Below, in pieces: positions 1 through 14,349 of a DNA stretch of 64,000 nt. The position numbers were made by a program, and so were the translations under genes. The number at the start of each line of letters is the position of its first letter. Position 1 is the first letter of the stretch. The stretch spans positions 27,501 through 91,500 of the forward strand of contig JACVTC010000020.1 of NCBI GenBank assembly GCA_016946835.1, given 5' to 3'. Source of the DNA: Neocallimastix lanati (nom. inval.) (Eukaryota > Neocallimastigomycota > Neocallimastigomycetes > Neocallimastigales > Neocallimastigaceae). The notes under the pieces were generated by a model that did no database searches, was not told the DNA's origin, and was given only the letters and a program-made list of their open reading frames with translations.

Positions 1-1324
1 TTTTATAAATAATAATGTTTACATATATTTTATATTAATTTTATTTTTAATAAAGGATAATGTACATAATAGTATTTACTATATTTTAACATTCCCCCTA
101 CATTATGTCTCTATTAGATTTTATTATTTATATTTATATTTACTTTTTATAATCTATATATATATATATAGAATATATAACAGTGAACCTAGTAATGACT
201 TGTATTTTCCAACATCTACAAGTTTTATGTTTTTTTTCTTTCATTATTTGATATTTTTCTTCAAGGATATTTTAAAATTTTAATTTTATTCATTTTATAA
301 TTATTAATAATTTTATTTATATAATCTTCTTGATTTGTTTTGTTACCATCCTTTTTTTTATAAATATTTATTCCAATAATTTTTCTAGTATTAGATTTTC
401 TTGAAATAGTATATTTATTTTTTTTTTTAATTTCTTAATTATATTTTTAATTTTATAATCTTCCCCAGTTATTAAAAAATCATCAACATATAAAGTTAGT
501 AATCCCAATTAATTTATTAGTCTTTATTATATTTTCCATATAAGAATTTGTCTGATTTGTATTGTTTGAAACCAAATGAATTTAAATAATTAGTTATCTC
601 TTCATATAAAGCTTGTTTTAATCCATATAAAGCCTTTTTTAATGATCATACTTTGTTTTTGTTGTAATTTTTATCTCATTTTGGAATTTTTACATATATT
701 GTTTCGTTGAGATCAGCTCAGCATTTAAATATGCTGCTTTTATATCTAATTGCTTTGAATTCCATTTATTTATTGATGCGATTGCAATGGTGATTCTTAA
801 ATTATCTGATTGTGCTGTAGGTAAATTATATTGAAATAAAATCTTCACCTTTTTTCTGTTGACAACCTTTAACTACTAATCTAGCTTTTTTTTAGTATTA
901 TCGTTTTTTATTACTAAAACCCATCTTGTGTCTATAATATTTGTATTTTTTGGTATATTATTAATGTTAACCATCATCATTACATTTTTTATCGTACATA
1001 TTTTTAATTTCATTTTTTATAGCTATGTTCCATTCTTTAAAATCTTTTGAATTCATAGCTTCTTCATATATACCTGGACATTGTGTTATAATATTGAAGA
1101 TTTTATGTTTTTTATTAATATTTTTATTATTAGATAATATTTCTTTTTTTATATTTAGTTTTTGAGTGTCTGAATCTTCATCATCTTTAATTCTTCTTTT
1201 TCTATTGATATTGTTATCTGAAAAGTCGTTATTGTTAATATCATTATTTTTGATATTATTATTATAATAATTATTATTATTATTATAATTATAATTACAA
1301 TTATAATTATTATTATAATTATTA

Positions 1325-1355
<31 letters not shown>

Positions 1356-2887
1356 AATTAGAATTAGAATTTATTAGTTGTATATTAGTACTTTCCCCTT
1401 CAATCGATATATTGAGATAATTGAATAAATAGTCAATAGCTTTAGAAGAAAAAAATGAAGTATCAATTGTTCCAGAAATATCTTCCATAAAGTGATCGTC
1501 TCTAGTAGTAATAATGGAGTTAGTTGAGATATCCAAAATACAATATCCAGTGGAATTTTCAGGATAACCAAGAAAGATACTTTATTTATAACTATTTTCA
1601 AATTTTATTTTATGATTATTAAAGAAAAATGCTTGACAACCAAATACTTTAAAGTGTGAAATATCAACAAGTTTATGAAATAATAATTCATTAGGAATTT
1701 TGAAATTAATACTGGAATGCGGATTCGAGTTATATAAGAAAGCAGCACATTGAATGGAAGAATTCCAAAAGGAAAGAGGTTTTTTTAGCAGAATTTAAAA
1801 GTGTTTTACCACAATTTTTTAATAGTTTTGTTTTTTAGCAGATTCTGATTGAGGATAACAAGTAATAGAATGAATAAATTTTATGTCATGATTGTTTAAA
1901 AAGGAGGTCATTTTTTATTTATATATTCATTAACATTATCAGATTTAAATGTTTTTTATTATAAATATTATTATAAATTTGAAGTCAATTTATAAAATTC
2001 AATAAAATTTTCATATACATCAGATTTATTCTTTTAATAGGTAAATCCAACATTTTTGTGAAAAGTCATCAAAGAAAGTAAGGTAGTAATTATATCTTTG
2101 AAAAGAAGTTTCTTGTTTACCTATAACGTCAGTATGAACCAATTCCAAAGGTTGAGTAGAAAAGGATTCAGAAGTAGGAAAAGGTTTTCTTCTTAATTTA
2201 TTAATATTGCATTCAGAACATTCTTTTTTATTGTGAAAAGAAGTGCATTTAATAATATATTCTTTTATATTGTTGTAGTTATTGAAATGTCCTAATCTTG
2301 AATGCTAAAGTGAATAATCTATATTATGAATATTAAATTTTGTATTATCATCATTTATATTATTTTGGGTATCAAAATTAATATTATTAATATTTGATAT
2401 AGTATTAAAAGTGAATAAATTTTTATCGTTTGTATAAATATTTGCAATGATATTATTATTTTTATTAATAATTTGTGGTCTCTCCATATTATTGATATTT
2501 TCCATAATTAGTTCATTTACTAAACTTAAAATGTGATGTGAAGAAATTAAACTGTTTTTAATGCTCAGTGCGTTGTGTACATTTGATAATTTGAATTTAT
2601 TAATTTTGAAATTTCCATATTATGAACCCGAACAGTTTATTTTATCCTACCATTAGGATATATAATTGTTTTATTTGTTGAATGTTGGATATTATTTAAT
2701 TGTTTAATTTTATTAGTTAAATTTAAACCTGTTCAACTATCGATAATCTAAGTTGTATTTTTATTATTTATTGATAAATTATTACATTTAATATCGTTTC
2801 TTAATAATGTATATAAGTCTTCTTTAGTGTCTGAAGAATAATCTAAGTTATTTTCATTTATTTTATAAATATGGAATTTATTTCTGC

Positions 2888-3240
<353 letters not shown>

Positions 3241-4253
3241 CTAGTGGTGGTATTATTTTTATTGGTTTTATTGAATGGATTATAGTAACAATCTTCTAAT
3301 AGATAACCATTATTATTACATAAAAGACAGTGTTTTATTTTTAAATTTTTATTATTTTTATTGTTTGAATTATTTTATTTAATATGATTATTACCGTTTT
3401 TGTGTTCATTATGTTTATTATTATTGGAAATATAATTTATTTTATTATTTCATAATCAGATGATATATTATTATTATTATAGTTTTGAATATTTAAATAA
3501 TTATTAATTCGTTCTTCATGATTTCGCATTTTTATTTGCAAATCTTCCTGAAGTTTATTAAATGTTGTTTATTTATATATAATCGTATAATTAAAATCCA
3601 TATTCTTAAGCTTAGCACATACATAAATAGATTTTATTTTCTTCTAATAGTTTATTTATATCTATTTTTTCACATTCTATATCATACTGTTCAAATAAAT
3701 TATTAAGTTCATTGAGATATAGTATATAATTGTTATTAACAATTTCTAAATTTTTGATTTTTTTGTATTAACAAGTTTAAAATGGGATTCTCCTGATTTG
3801 TAGAATTGTACCTTTAGTCTATAAACTACTTGATATGCAGTTCTACATCCTTTTAAATAGACTTAAGTTTCTCTATCTAAGCTACTGAAGATTATTGATT
3901 GAACAGTAATTTCAAATTTGACCTGTTTTCTCGTCATATCATCATACACAAGATCTTTTTCTATGTATTCATAATCTTGTGAAATCAGATGACGTTTTAA
4001 TTCAATGATCAAATCCTCAAAATTTGAAGTATTTAATTTAAAATATTTATAATAAAATACAAATTTAATTAAAAAATATTTATAATAATAATTTTCAAAT
4101 AAAATTTCATTTTGAAAAACACTGTCCCCATCCTTATTTATTTCTTCATTTTTATTTATAGTAGGGGTTGATGAAAAGGAAGCGGAACAGCCTTCAGATT
4201 TCTTTATCTTGAGTTCTTTTTCTTCCCATGATTTTAAACATTAAATTTTTTTT

Positions 4254-4379
<126 letters not shown>

Positions 4380-4807
4380 ATAAAATAAATTAAATTTGTA
4401 TATTGTAAATTTATAATTATATAAAATTAGTTTAATATATTTATGGTCTTAATCTGTATTAGAGTGAAGCTCAGATTAATTATTTTACATTATATATTTT
4501 ATTTATTAATATTATTTTATTTAATAAAGAAGAATCATTTTTTAAATAATAATTTTTACATGCATTTTTTATTAATTTTATTTATAATAAAGCATAATGC
4601 ACATAATCTTATTTACTATATTTTAACAATTTTCTTGTTTTTATTAAACATTGATTAATAACAATTTATTTAAAATTTATTTATACATACATATATACAT
4701 ACATATATATATATTTTTTCTTTTTAATAATTAATTAAATTTCAAATTTCAAAATAAAACTTCAATGTTATAATAAAATTAATAAATTTTCTATATTTAT
4801 TAATAGA

Positions 4808-4953
4808 TGAACAACATAGGTGTTTGATGCTAAAACTATGCTAAAAACCATACCATTTTCATCAAAAAAAAAAAATAAAAATAAAAAAAATAAATAAAAT
4901 AAAAAATATGCATAGTTTTAGCATAATCATCACGCAAATACACTTATATATTA
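4808..4953. repeat. Short inverted-repeat element (MITE-like)
   Basis: The 15-bp arm ATGCTAAAACTATGC occurs at about 4,828 and again, reverse-complemented, at about 4,909. The outer flanks also match imperfectly (GTGT-TTG type sequence on both sides). The arms enclose about 65 bp of A-rich DNA. The size and terminal symmetry suggest a tiny non-autonomous DNA transposon. No target duplication could be fixed. Confidence 0.5.
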
Positions 4954-5541
4954 ACAATATATGCATATATATTCATCAACATCATCATCATTTATGGAAC
5001 GAATTATTATTTCCATTAGTGTGATCTTTTTAAATAGCAAAAGTGGTAGTATTTAGTAACCTGTTATCTAGAGCTGGAATGATAGTTAATCTATTTGAAT
5101 AAATATAATAATAATATATAACTATTTTTTTTTTTTTTTTTCAAAAAATATATTATAGAAATTATTTTAATGACAAAAGTAATAAAAAAAAATTTTTTTT
5201 TTGAACTTTTGTATTTGGAATAATTAATATATTACCTATATTAATATATATATATTTTTTAATCTCTATTCTTTTCTTAGTAACGTAATTATTTAATTAA
5301 ATTATTTTCATACCAAAATTAATTAGAATTATTGATTAATTTATACCTTTAATATTTTTCTTATATATTAATTAAATTATTATCGTATTTCATTTCATTT
5401 CATTCTTTCTTTTTTTTTTTTTTTTTTTTTTTTTACTTCTTTTTAAAACTCTAAAAAAAATAATATAGTTTTTAATAGTTAATTATTCACTACTCTTAAT
5501 ACAAAAAAGTTCAAAATGATTTGGAATATTCATTTATAATT

Positions 5542-5579
<38 letters not shown>

Positions 5580-5773
5580 ATTATATATATATGTATTCTT
5601 AAATGACAATAGTTTTAAATTATTAATAAAAATATTTATTGGATCTCTTTGAATTTTTTATTTATTTATTTATTTGTCTATTTTGTTTATTGGAAATGAT
5701 TATTTACTTAATATTTAAAAAGATCATCTTTTTTTAATTTTCTATATTGATTCGGATTTAATAAAAACTTTAA

Positions 5774-6110
5774 TTTTAAATATTTATAATAATTTTTTAT
5801 TAATTAAAAAAAAAAATAATAATAATAATAATAAATAAAAGAAAAACTTTAATTATTGACTCTTAATAAATAATAAATAATAAATAATTGAATAATAAAT
5901 AATCAATAATCAATAATCAATAATCAATAATCAATAATCAATAATCAATAATCAATAATAAATTTTAAATATTTATAATAATTATCTTTTTATTAATTAA
6001 AAAAAAAATAATAATAATAATAATAATAAATAAAAGAAAAACTTTAATTATTGACTCTTAATAAATAATAAATAATAAATAATTGAATAATCAATAATCA
6101 ATAATCAATA
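5774..6110. repeat. Tandem duplication, two copies of about 186 bp
   Basis: The block starting AATTTTAAATATTTATAAT at about 5,774 recurs at about 5,961. It is followed in both copies by a poly-A run, an (AAT)n run, the same AAAGAAAAACTTTAATTATT stretch and the start of a heptamer array. The copies differ mainly in repeat counts. Confidence 0.85.
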
Positions 6111-6330
6111 ATAAATAATAAATAATAATAAATAATAAAAAAGAGTATTTATTAATAAATAATAAATAATAAATAATAAATAATAAATAATAAATAATAA
6201 ATAATAAATAATTGAATAATAAATAATTGAATAATAAATAATAAATAATAAATAATAAATAATAAATAATAAATAATAAATAATCAATAATCAATAATCA
6301 ATAATCAATAATCAATAATCAATAATAAAT
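5870..6330. repeat. AATAAAT / AATAATC heptamer array
   Basis: Tandem seven-base units (AATAAAT, with AATAATC variants at both edges), interrupted near 6,140 by the AAAAGAGTATTTATT block that recurs in other arrays of this window. The frames at 6,091-6,294 are translations of the array. Confidence 0.95.
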
Positions 6331-7046
6331 TTAAATTTACTTTAATATGGATTAATTTTCAATATTTATTTGGTGTAACTTTTTATTTATTTAAATAAGA
6401 AAATTTACATATATTAATAATATATTCATTTATGTATTACCATTATATTGAAACGTAAAAAAAGAATAATATAAATATATATAATATATTAATAAAATAG
6501 AATAATTTTTATAATTAAATATATTAATTATTAATTATTTTTTTTTTTTAAATGATGACCAAATTAAATAAAAATAATTTTTTTATGTAATACATTTTGA
6601 ATTTATATAAATAATATAGTTTTAAATAATTAAAAAATAATAATAATATTTAAAAATTTAATGCATAAAAATACAGGCATAGACACTTATACCATTTTTA
6701 AGTATTAAGTTGTAAGTAATAAGTTGTAAGTAATAATTAAAAAGTAAAATTAATAAGCAATTTGTGATAGCTTATAAGTTTTATGCAATAAGAATATGTA
6801 ATAATTAAAAATTAATAAATAATTTTGTTATATGTATCATGAATAAGTTAAAAGTTATTATTTATAAGTAATAAGCAATATATAATATAAAATTATAAGT
6901 AATATGAAGTAGTAATACTAATAACATTGTAATCCCTTATATTAGTAAAAATAATAATTGCTTTAATTATAGAAATATCTATTTTATTCTAAATATTGTA
7001 AATTAACTCTATACAAAATGAATAGACTAATTATTAATTATCCATG

Positions 7047-7079
<33 letters not shown>

Positions 7080-7553
7080 TATATATATATATATATTTAA
7101 TATAAAATAATTTCATATTTAAGTATTTTATAAGTTATATATTATATATTTACAAATTTATGTTTTATTATAGTTGCCATTATTGCTATTAATTACATCT
7201 ATTTTAATATTAATATTAATTCTATTGATAATCTTAATCCTTAATATTTTTTTAACAATAGTTTTAATTCCATCATTAATTATGTAATTAAAAAGTTTTA
7301 TTTTTATTTATCATTTAATTTATTATCTTAATTATTTGTACCATTTTATTATATATATATAACATTTCTTTATTTTATTTTGATTTTATTATTTATTATA
7401 ATTTCTACTACTTTTTATTTTTTTTATTATTATTTTAAGTTTTAAAATCAATTTGTAGAGATATAAGAAATAAAAAAAATTTTTTTTCATAATTATATTT
7501 TATATATAATTTGATATAAATAAATTTAATAAAATGTAAAATTTTTTATATAT

Positions 7554-7590
<37 letters not shown>

Positions 7591-9225
7591 ACTTTAAAAT
7601 TTATTATATATTAAATAATAATTATATTTTTGACTAATTATATAAATATTTCAATAATTGCATGCATCTTTGATATTAATAATTAGTAATTAATAATTAG
7701 TAATTAGTTAATTAAATATTATAAATATATATCATATTTAAAAGTTTTTATATTTTATATTATATATATATTTACCATAATTAAAAAATTTTACATTTCA
7801 TATTAAAGATACATAATTTTTAAATTTTTATATATCATAGTAATTAGGCTTTTTAATTATGATTTTGATAAAATCATAATTATACATATATATAATTTAA
7901 TTATCATAGAATTAACATAATTATTAAAAAAATAAAAAAAGAAAAAAAATTTTTTTATAATAATTATACCTTGATTTCCTTTTCCTTTCACTTCCTTTCT
8001 TATCTTTCCTTTTTTTTTTTATATATATATATTTTATATTTTTTAATAATAAATATATTTTCTTTAAATATTAATATTTGGAAGATTAAGTTTTTAATTT
8101 TACGATATAATATTATTGTAGAGATTATACAAAGTAGAGAATCGATTCTGAAAATTGAAAATTTATTATTAAAAAAAAAAAGTTAAGGAAGACAAAAAAT
8201 AAAAAGTACAAATTTATTTTTTTCTTCTAGAAAAAGAAGAAAAGAGGAAAAATTAAAAAAAAAAAAAAAAAAATGGAAAAAGAAAAAAAGAAAAATAAAT
8301 AATTTTTGAATAGAAAATATCAAAAATTAAGAAGTGAAATGAAAAGTAAGATTATAATAAATTTAATGATAAAATAATAATAATAATATAATCATAAAAA
8401 AAACTTTATTAATAAATTATATTATTACGATATTATAAAATATATATAAACATTTATATTATATACTATATATACTTAACATTTATATTATATACTTAAC
8501 ATTATAAAAAATCTTTTTTTTTTTTTACTCAATAATATTCTAAAATTTATTCAGAGAGAATAGTAATATAAAAAAATAAAATTAAAATAAAATACTAAAA
8601 TTTTATAAACTTTCAAAATAATAAAATAATAATAATAACAACAATAATAATTCACATAATTATTATATGTTATTATTTACAAATCAAAAATTTTTTAATT
8701 ATTATTAGTGATATAATAGAACATAACACATATATTAAATAACAATAGAATCAACAATAAAAAGCAATCCTCCAAAAAAAAATAAAAAGATCCACATTGC
8801 ATTATAAACACCAATACTACATAAAAAATACATATATATATATATTTTTGTCATATCTAATTTTGAGTATTAATAAAATCAAGAGATATATGAAGGTAAT
8901 AATATTCAAATATAAAAATAAAACAAAATAAAAATTATATTTAAATTAATCCATTATAAATTACTAATAATAAAGTAATTATATATAATAAAAAGAAAAG
9001 GGAAATTATCAAATAATATATTATTCAAATATTAGCTTGATATTAAATATAAACATATTTATTTATGTTTTATAAATTTATTTGCCACTTATTCATATTA
9101 GAATTTTAAGCTTATTTTTTAAAAACAAGTTAAAATAAAGTAACATCAGAAATAATTATATATAAAAATATATATTTGAAGAGTAAATATTAAAATTTTT
9201 AAAAGTAATACAAAATAAAATAAAA

Positions 9226-9263
<38 letters not shown>

Positions 9264-9305
9264 TAAAATAATTATATATCGAGGGTATAATAAGGAAAAG
9301 TAAAA

Positions 9306-12300
9306 ATGTCAGATCTCAAAGGATTAAGTGTTTCTATGAAATCTTTGAATGATAATAATAGAAAAATATATTCAAGAAATGATCTTAATATCCGTTTAAG
9401 TGAAATTCAAAGTGCTTTAAAAGAAAAAGAGAGAGGTAAAAAAAAATTGTTTAAATAATAAGAATATTACGAATATAAATATTTTTTATTAAAAAATTAA
9501 ATATAATAAGTTATTTTAAGATCATAAAGTTTTTTTTTTTTTTTATTTTGAATTAATAATTATTTATATATTTATTTATTTATTTATTTATTTATCCATT
9601 TTTTATATTTATTATTAATTTATTTAAATTTTTTATCTAATTATATCTTTATTATTATTATCATTTATTTATTTCATTTAAATTAATACTTACTAAAATA
9701 AAAAATATTTAAAAATTTAATTTATAAAAGACTTATCATTGGCAGCTGAAATTGGTCAACAGTTATTGGAAGCTAATACACAACTGAAGAAAAACTATGA
9801 AGAATTATTTTTACAAAACCAAAATGTTCAATACAAACTTCAAATCTATGAACAATTATCAAAAGTACATTCAGATTGTTCATCTCCAAAACAATCCAGT
9901 TCAAATCCTACTTCCCCAAGATATAATTCTATAACTTCAAGAAGAAATTCAGTAATGTCATCTTCTTCAAGAAGAAGATCAAGAAATTTATCATTACCGC
10001 CATGTGTAATGTTAGATGGATCAGTATGTAATTCTCCTTCATCTATACAAGCAAGATCCACTAGTTCATCCCAAAAGGATATTGATAGTGCCAGCAATAC
10101 TTCATTAAAAGATCAATATCTTGAAAAAATTAAAAACTTAGAAGATTCTATAAGTAATTTAGAACGTCATAATGAAGAATTAAAAAAATTATTAGTGAAG
10201 AAAAATGAAGAAGTTAATAATATTCAAATTCAGAATAGTAAACTTTTATTAATAAAAGATGGTGAAGTTTTTGATTTGAAACAGGAATTGGAATCGTTAA
10301 TGGCAAAAACCAAAAAATTAGAAATGGAAAAGAATTCATTAACAAAAGAAAATCAAAGACAAGCCAATGAATTGGATCGTATTGAGATTATAGATCAAGA
10401 GTATATACAAGATTTATTAAATAGAATTAATCGTTTAGATTCCTCTCTTAAGAAAATGGAGAGTACCAAGGAAGAATTGGAAAAAAGTATTGAAAATATT
10501 ACGATTGAAAAAATAGAATATCAAAATAAATGTAAGACATTGGATAAAAAATTACAAGATTACCTTTATTACAAACATTTACATGATACTCAAGCTCAAC
10601 ATATTCAGGAATTGAATCAAACCATTGAACAACAAAGAATGCAAATTCAGAATTTAGATTTTCAACTCTATAATTTATCTATGTGTCCTTTTGAAAGTAT
10701 ACCTGAAATTAGATATACCGATAAATATATTATGGAAGAACCTGCTTCCCTTGAAAGTTTTCAAAGTTCTACTTCTTCACTAAATTGTAAACGGAGTTGC
10801 CCACAAATCGATCCTGAAAAACCTTATGATCCAGATACTATTGTTATTACTGCTAAACGTAGCAGTAATGCTACCACTACCTCTAATAATCATAATAATA
10901 ATAATCATACCAGTTGTAATAGCAGTACTCAGGCCTCTCAAAGTTTACCAAATTCTGATCCTGACCTTACTTTAAGTACTACATGCTTAGGTAAAAGGAA
11001 TTTATATTCTGAATTAAAAGGTACAGATTGGTACAATAATAAAGATAATGGTAAGGGAAAAGGCTATATTGATGATGACAATCCTTATTCACTTTCTGAA
11101 GAAGTCCTTAGTAATCGAGAAAAATTATTAAAATCTGGACAATATCAACCCAACCAACGTCCATATGATTCTACTTCTGCCATATCAGAAAGAAAACAAA
11201 CCATTTCTAGCAATAACGAAGCCCTCACTTTAGTTGATAAAGCTAATCAATCCTTTGCTAATAATAAAAATATCGAAAAACTTATTAAACCTCAAATGAA
11301 TAAAAATGATGTCAATAGTTATGATGTATTAATTAATTCCATTGAAAATGAATTTAAAAATTCAGAAGAAATTCAAATGAGAGACAATCCTTCATCCTCA
11401 ACCAGCGGAGATATTATGAGGACAGAGGATAAGGATAAAAATTCATTTAAGAAAAACAATGATTTAAATAATACTTCTATTTCATCTATAAAACCAGGAG
11501 GTACTTCTAAAGTTTCCAATAGCAATAATTCTACGATTGACAATATTACTAATGGAAATAATCAATCTAACCGTTCTGGTTCTAATAATAATAATAAAAA
11601 TAATAATTCTAATAGTAATAATAATATAGGAAATAATCAATCCGACCTTTCTATCTACAATAGTAACAATAATAATAAAAATAATCAATCCGACTTTTCT
11701 ATTTCCAGTAATAAAAATAATAATAAAAATAATAATTCTTCGGGAAATAAATCAGCTGATTCAAATATGTCTGATCCAAAAGGATTAGATTTTGATAAAA
11801 ATTCTAATAAATTATTATTTGATTATAAAAAATTGAGTGATATGATTGAAAAAGGTCAATTTTTAAATTCTCAAGGAAATACAAATTCTAATGGAATGAA
11901 ACATTCTGCTTCCGATAATTTCTATCAAAAGCCATTTAAATCAAAATATCCATTTATTGTAGGAAATTTCCACGCTTTGTCTTTTGATTCTCTCTTTAGA
12001 GCACTTGAACTTTCAAAACTTCAACGAAATAATTTCATTGTCGATCCAAACTATTCTAATAGTAGTAATTACAGTAAAAATAATAGAAAGAATAACAAGT
12101 TTAATAGTGGTTCCTTTACTACTCCAATTATTGGTAATTCTACCTATTCCATAGATGATGATACCAATCCTAAAAGTTCTTCTTCTCTTACCATTCAAGA
12201 TAGGGATGATAAGAATATCAATGATACTACAAAATCTGATAATTCACTATCAAATATTAAGACTTCTAATAATGCTATACCAGGAAATACAACAATCAAT

Positions 12301-12647
12301 GAAGATTTCACTAGTTTAGCAAAGAATTTCCATTCGACTTCTCCTCTTACTTCTCTAATTGAAAATATTAATTTAAATAATGCCATTAAGGAAGGAAATT
12401 CTAATTCTAATCTATCAATCTATACCTCAGAGTCTTCTCAAAATCTCTCATCATTTAATACTAATACTAATAATAAATTTGGATCCAAGAATCACGTTGA
12501 TGACATATCAGAATCTGATATATCCTTATTAAAGAATAAGTCATTATTTGGCTCTCATAAGAATAAGAATAATAAACATTTGTCCTCCTCCCAAAAAATG
12601 GATAAATTTTCATTATTATCAGAGGAAGGTGAAGATGATACTCAGAC

Positions 12648-12681
<34 letters not shown>

Positions 12682-13320
12682 TATCCATACAATCCTGCCG
12701 ATAATGATATTAATACTAGAGAAATAAAAGCAAAGACAAAAGCAAAAACTAGATCTAAAGTTGGAGCTGGAACTTCCACTGATTCAGTAACCTCCAAGAA
12801 TTCAGATAGAAAAAGAAAAAATATTAATACTAATTCTAATTCCAATATAAATAATCATGGTAGCAATCCTAGAGGAGATGATGATCTCATTAATAAGCTA
12901 AAAGGAAAACATAATCAAATGATGGAGGATGGACCAGGTATATTTAATGGAAAACTTCCACCAATGATGGGTGGACCTGCTCTTCTTAGGGCTGAAGGTA
13001 ATACGCTATTGAATAATAAAGTCACAATTGAGCAATATCGAAATGCACTAAATCAGTATTCCAATTCTGGAAATTATATTCTTCGACTTTTAATTGACAG
13101 TTGGCTTCGATTCCTGAATACTTTTGTAGGTTATGGATCTAATATTAATTATGATATTAATGATATGGATTCAGCCTATGCTCGAGGTTATGATCTTCAA
13201 CGAAGTCTATCCAATTTAACGTCGGAGGATTCCTTAACCACTACGGAAGCTTCCTCATTAGCAAACTCCGTAATACCATCAGCTGCTTCATCCTGTCATA
13301 ATCTTAATGAGTTACCATAA
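9306..13320 (+). CDS. Coiled-coil protein with CC1 box, putative dynein-dynactin adaptor (two exons)
   Basis: Exons are 9,306-9,435 and 9,731-13,320, giving a predicted 1,239 residues. The ATG at 9,306 follows an AAAA context. The GT (9,436) and AG (9,730) sites restore one frame. Residues 44-62 read DLSLAAEIGQQLLEANTQL. This fits the CC1 box (AAxxG core) through which dynein activating adaptors such as BICD, TRAK/HAP1 and Spindly bind the dynein light intermediate chain. A Ser/Arg-rich linker (about 91-165) is followed by a long coiled coil (about 168-360). LYSEL at 468-472 resembles the Spindly motif (L-hydrophobic-x-E-hydrophobic) that contacts the dynactin pointed end. The rest is Asn/Ser-rich and disordered, apart from a hydrophobic segment near 1,115-1,140. 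Seen: the motifs and the splice. Inferred: a role in microtubule motor transport. It could instead be an unrelated coiled-coil scaffold. Confidence 0.82.
9436..9730 (+). other. Intron of the CC1-box gene
   Basis: 295-bp AT-rich intron with GTAAAA at its 5' end and AAAG at its 3' end. It splits a GAC codon just before the CC1 box, so the motif is in frame with the ATG only after splicing. Confidence 0.85.
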
Positions 13321-13920
13321 TAAAAAGTACTACTTTTAAAAGATAAAAGAAAATTTGAAAATTTAAAAAAATAATATTTTTTAAAATAAAAATGAAAAAG
13401 AGAAATAGAATAGAGAAAAGAAGAAAAAAAAATTAAAATTAAAAAAAAAAAAAAAAAAATTTAAAAATATATATATTAAAAAAAAAAAAACTATAATAAT
13501 AATGATAAACCAATGAAACCTTTTTTTTATTAAAAATTATATATATATATATAATTTTTAGTAATTAACAATTTTTATTTTTATCATTAATATATATATT
13601 TTTTATAGATATAGAAATCATTATTTTAGATATTAAGGTATTTTTTTTTTTTTTTATTTATATTTTTATTTTTTAATTATCAACAAGATTTTTTTTTTAA
13701 TTAGTATTATTATTCAATAAACCAAAAACAAAAAAATTATATTTTTTTTTAAAAGAAATTTATATAATTATTATTAATAATTTCAAACAATAATCAACAA
13801 TAATAACAGTAAAAAAAAAATAAGTAAAGAAATAAATATAAAAATTTTAAAATATAAAAATTATAAAATATTAAATATTTAAAATATACATAAATATATA
13901 TATATATATATATTTTTTTT
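13321..13920. other. 3' flank of the CC1-box gene, no gene seen
   Basis: Poly-A and poly-T runs and short AT repeats. No coding signal was recognised. It probably contains the 3' UTR and polyadenylation region of the upstream gene. Confidence 0.6.
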
Positions 13921-13926
13921 TTTTCT

Positions 13927-14113
13927 TTTGCCATCCGTTATATCAACTTTGAAAACTACTCTTTATTTCTATTTTTTTTTTAAAAAAAAATATTATATTA
14001 TATTATAATAAATAAAAACTATATTTTGAAAAAAAAAAAAAAAAAAAAAAAAGGTTTAATTATTATTGTATCTCTTTCTATTCCTATTTACTGCAAAATA
14101 AAATTCTTTAATT
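13927..14113 (+). repeat. Left direct repeat flanking retrotransposon scraps
   Basis: This shares an ordered set of blocks with 15,545-15,707: GCCATC..TATATCAACTTT, then AACTACTCTT / AACCTCCTCTT, a T run joined to an A run, and TCTATTCCTATTTACT. The copies differ by indels in the low-complexity parts. They bracket the island at 14,360-15,480. Confidence 0.65.
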
Positions 14114-14147
<34 letters not shown>

Positions 14148-14349
14148 GATGCAATTATTGGGAATTTTAAACTTTATTTATTTAATGATTTATTAATTAC
14201 ATAATTATATTTTTTTTATAAAAAAAAAAAACAGAATTAATAAAAAAAAAAAATAAATATTATTTGTCCAATTAGAGCATAATAATATTTTAAATAGTAA
14301 TGTGAAATAAAAAGTTATATTCAAAGTAAAGTGTATAAATAAATTCAGA

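Larger units (their letters stand above)
4640..9305. other. AT-rich spacer without a supported gene
   Basis: This stretch lies between the copia fossil and the coiled-coil gene. It holds a short inverted-repeat element (about 4,808-4,953), poly-T runs near 5,405-5,435 and 5,545-5,575, a tandem duplication (5,774-6,110), a heptamer array (5,870-6,330), and a poly-A run near 7,558-7,590. Frames of 60-70 codons here, such as 7,971-8,186, are low-complexity and show no homology I can recognise. The last few hundred bases, A-rich with an AT dinucleotide run at about 9,228-9,260, are the likely promoter and leader of the gene at 9,306. Confidence 0.7.
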
